From: Lachnospiraceae bacterium UBA3273
Lineage (GTDB): Bacteria; Bacillota; Clostridia; Lachnospirales; Lachnospiraceae
Assembly (NCBI GenBank): GCA_002362385.1
Contig: DEUB01000029.1
Coordinates: 124,001 to 188,000, forward strand
DNA length: 64,000 nt
Direction: 5' to 3'
Below the pieces are notes generated by a model. That model was not told where the DNA came from. It saw only the letters and a program-made list of their open reading frames with translations, and made no database searches. Within the stretch, counting starts at the first letter, position 1. Each line of letters starts with the position of its first letter. Position numbers and translations under genes: made by a program. Below are positions 63,130 through 64,000 of the stretch, one piece after another.

Positions 63130-63420
63130 CTACAAATAAGATTTTCCGTATCTCTTCCGGAACTCTTCCCTGGTACCAATCCGGCCCTCGAATATTGCCT
63201 GGCCCAGCATCTTTGACAACTTCTCTGCCATCGGATTATCGTGTACCCGGTTCAGCTTGTCTCCCATGTTGTGACAGTTATTGCAGGTGGGAACCTTCAA
63301 GCCGTCTTTCTCACTCAGCTCCCTGCCCGCCGTTCCGAAAATAAGATGATGTTCCCCCTCTGCCTGTCGGCCGCAAAAGAAACATATCCCTCTGTACTCC
63401 GTAACAATACTTTTGCTCAT
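63130..63420 (-). CDS. HNH-like zinc-finger protein, 96 aa
   Basis: CFFCGRQAEGEHHLIFG and LKVPTCNNCHNMGDKL form a CxxC...HH...CxxCH treble-clef pattern like HNH nucleases of phages. The basic tail (FRKRYGKSYL) may contact DNA. It starts behind AGGAGG that overlaps the stop of the small peptide gene. Confidence 0.75.
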   Translation of the reverse strand: MSKSIVTEYRGICFFCGRQAEGEHHLIFGTAGRELSEKDGLKVPTCNNCHNMGDKLNRVHDNPMAEKLSKMLGQAIFEGRIGTREEFRKRYGKSYL

Positions 63421-63429
63421 GTCTGCCTC

Positions 63430-63492
63430 CTATTTCTTTTTCTTTTCCATTCCCATGAATACCAAAAATGCCAACACCACTATTGCCGCCAT
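63430..63492 (-). CDS. 20-aa membrane micropeptide
   Basis: This frame encodes MAAIVVLAFLVFMGMEKKKK, one hydrophobic helix with a lysine tail. TAGGAGGCAGGT precedes its ATG, and its own TAG stop starts the next ribosome site, so the spacing is exact. The TAG of the gene before also overlaps this ribosome site. Such micropeptides may be real; no homologue is known to me. Confidence 0.45.
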   Translation of the reverse strand: MAAIVVLAFLVFMGMEKKKK

Positions 63493-63501
63493 ACCTGCCT
63501 C

Positions 63502-63927
63502 CTATTCGTAAATCACATCACCGAACAGCGCATACTGGATGATACAGTCTGCGTCCCCTGCGTCAATATTGCCGGGATCTATGTTCAATTTCCCGGTATA
63601 GACTCCGATACTGTTCGTTTCCCGGTCAATACAGCCCGTATTTCCGGCTGCAATGTACTTTTTCAGCCCTTCAATGAACTTCTCTTTGCTGAGGGTATAC
63701 GACTTGTTTTCCTCTGCATCATGCAGAATCAATTCCCCGCCCCTGCTAATCTGGTCGCTCGCATACTCTCCAAGATAGTCTCCCTTGACCTCGGCTTTTC
63801 TGCACCAGTAATTGATTCCACCCTCCAGGGCCGAAACCATGATGTCGTCAATGTCCTCATTGCGGACTCTTACATCGAGCGCACAATTCAGAACCATGCA
63901 ATCCACAGCCTCCAATTTTTCTCCCAT
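63502..63927 (-). CDS. Hypothetical accessory protein, 141 aa
   Basis: MGEKLEAVDCMVLNCALDVRV begins an acidic protein with several Cys and a DADCIIQYALFGDVIYE end. The central part KSYTLSKEKFIEGLKKYIA is helical. No family recognised. Its start overlaps the previous gene by TGATG. Confidence 0.65.
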   Translation of the reverse strand: MGEKLEAVDCMVLNCALDVRVRNEDIDDIMVSALEGGINYWCRKAEVKGDYLGEYASDQISRGGELILHDAEENKSYTLSKEKFIEGLKKYIAAGNTGCIDRETNSIGVYTGKLNIDPGNIDAGDADCIIQYALFGDVIYE

Positions 63928-64000
63928 CAGTCATTACCTCCTTCATATTCCGCCCCACAATAAGGACACTTTGTTTCTCCATAGCAGTTGAACATCTTCC
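63927..64000 (-). CDS. Partial protein with C-terminal zinc-ribbon motif
   Basis: Only the last 24 codons are in view: an ETKCPYCGAEYEGGND end. The CxxC pair suggests a zinc ribbon. The frame continues beyond the right edge. Its TGA overlaps the next start by TGATG. Confidence 0.6.
   Translation of the reverse strand, partial: KMFNCYGETKCPYCGAEYEGGND

Larger units (their letters stand above)
49251..64000. mobile_element. Accessory genetic element (prophage or conjugative element), continues beyond right edge
   Basis: From about 49.3 kb the gene layout changes: about 35 short minus-strand genes with ATGA or TGATG overlaps and no metabolic function. Families seen (ParB-like, Dam methylase, DUF3846, YubB/Api92, HNH, ASCH, Rha-like, DUF6273) are those of large phages and integrative elements of Clostridia. 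No integrase, capsid, relaxase, tail or replication initiator is in view, so the type remains open. The exact left boundary lies between 49132 and 49401; no tRNA or direct repeat was recognised. Confidence 0.75.

Noticed and set aside
49340..64000. Reverse transcriptase of a diversity-generating retroelement
   Set aside because: No frame long enough with a YxDD-type motif exists in the window.

Overview
The window is a stretch of a low-GC Gram-positive chromosome, most probably a spore-forming Lachnospiraceae (Clostridia). The evidence is RecU, YloU and FakA-type proteins, GerW next to a DUF2953 protein, a YlbJ-like membrane protein, HisZ, strong AGGAGG ribosome sites and housekeeping blocks in the usual clostridial order. 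Almost every gene lies on the minus strand, so transcription runs from high to low coordinates. The plus-strand exceptions are a ylbJ-like gene, rpmB and a LysR regulator.

Positions 1-6.4 kb hold hisZ (cut by the left edge), recU, two pseudouridine synthases, a small membrane protein, a short-chain dehydrogenase and a YgiQ-type radical SAM protein. Positions 6.5-17.6 kb hold ylbJ-like, a DivIVA-like coiled-coil gene, coaD, rsmD, a type II topoisomerase pair (parC/parE), recG, a fakA-type kinase gene and yloU, with rpmB divergent from yloU. Positions 18-29 kb hold a J-domain gene with a tiny membrane-protein gene in front, gerW/DUF2953, a Nudix hydrolase, a cheY-like/cheX-like pair, a class B PBP with its FtsW/RodA partner, a U32 peptidase, zapA and ruvB.

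Positions 29.2-34.3 kb hold ruvA and ruvB separated by two AT-rich, immunity-protein-like genes, then a Gx-transporter/NusG-II pair, a DUF4037 nucleotidyltransferase-like protein, a TPR protein and small orphan genes. Positions 34.4-47 kb form an amino-acid block: leuCD with a divergent LysR regulator, cysK, two paralogous membrane proteins, and metH-ilvB-ilvN-ilvN-ilvC. The branched-chain block has two separate acetolactate synthase small subunits. An aldose-epimerase gene and a hypothetical gene close the chromosomal part at about 49.1 kb.

From about 49.3 kb to the right edge the content changes to a dense tiling of short minus-strand genes with ATGA/TGATG overlaps. This is an accessory module of a large prophage or conjugative element; no integrase, capsid, relaxase or tail gene is in view. 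It carries a ParB-like protein, a DNA adenine methylase, a PP-loop PAPS-reductase-like protein, an ASCH-domain protein, a Rha-like regulator, an HTH regulator, an HNH protein, DUF3846, a YubB/Api92-like protein and a DUF6273 protein with an Asn-rich C-terminus like the variable proteins of diversity-generating retroelements. Four intergenic CTCGCA...GAG dyads, one exactly between a -35 and a -10 box, suggest one repressor acting on several of these genes. A structured, pseudoknot-capable 160-nt intergenic RNA candidate precedes the PAPS-reductase-like gene. Start sites were chosen from Shine-Dalgarno position and are often shorter than the longest frame.
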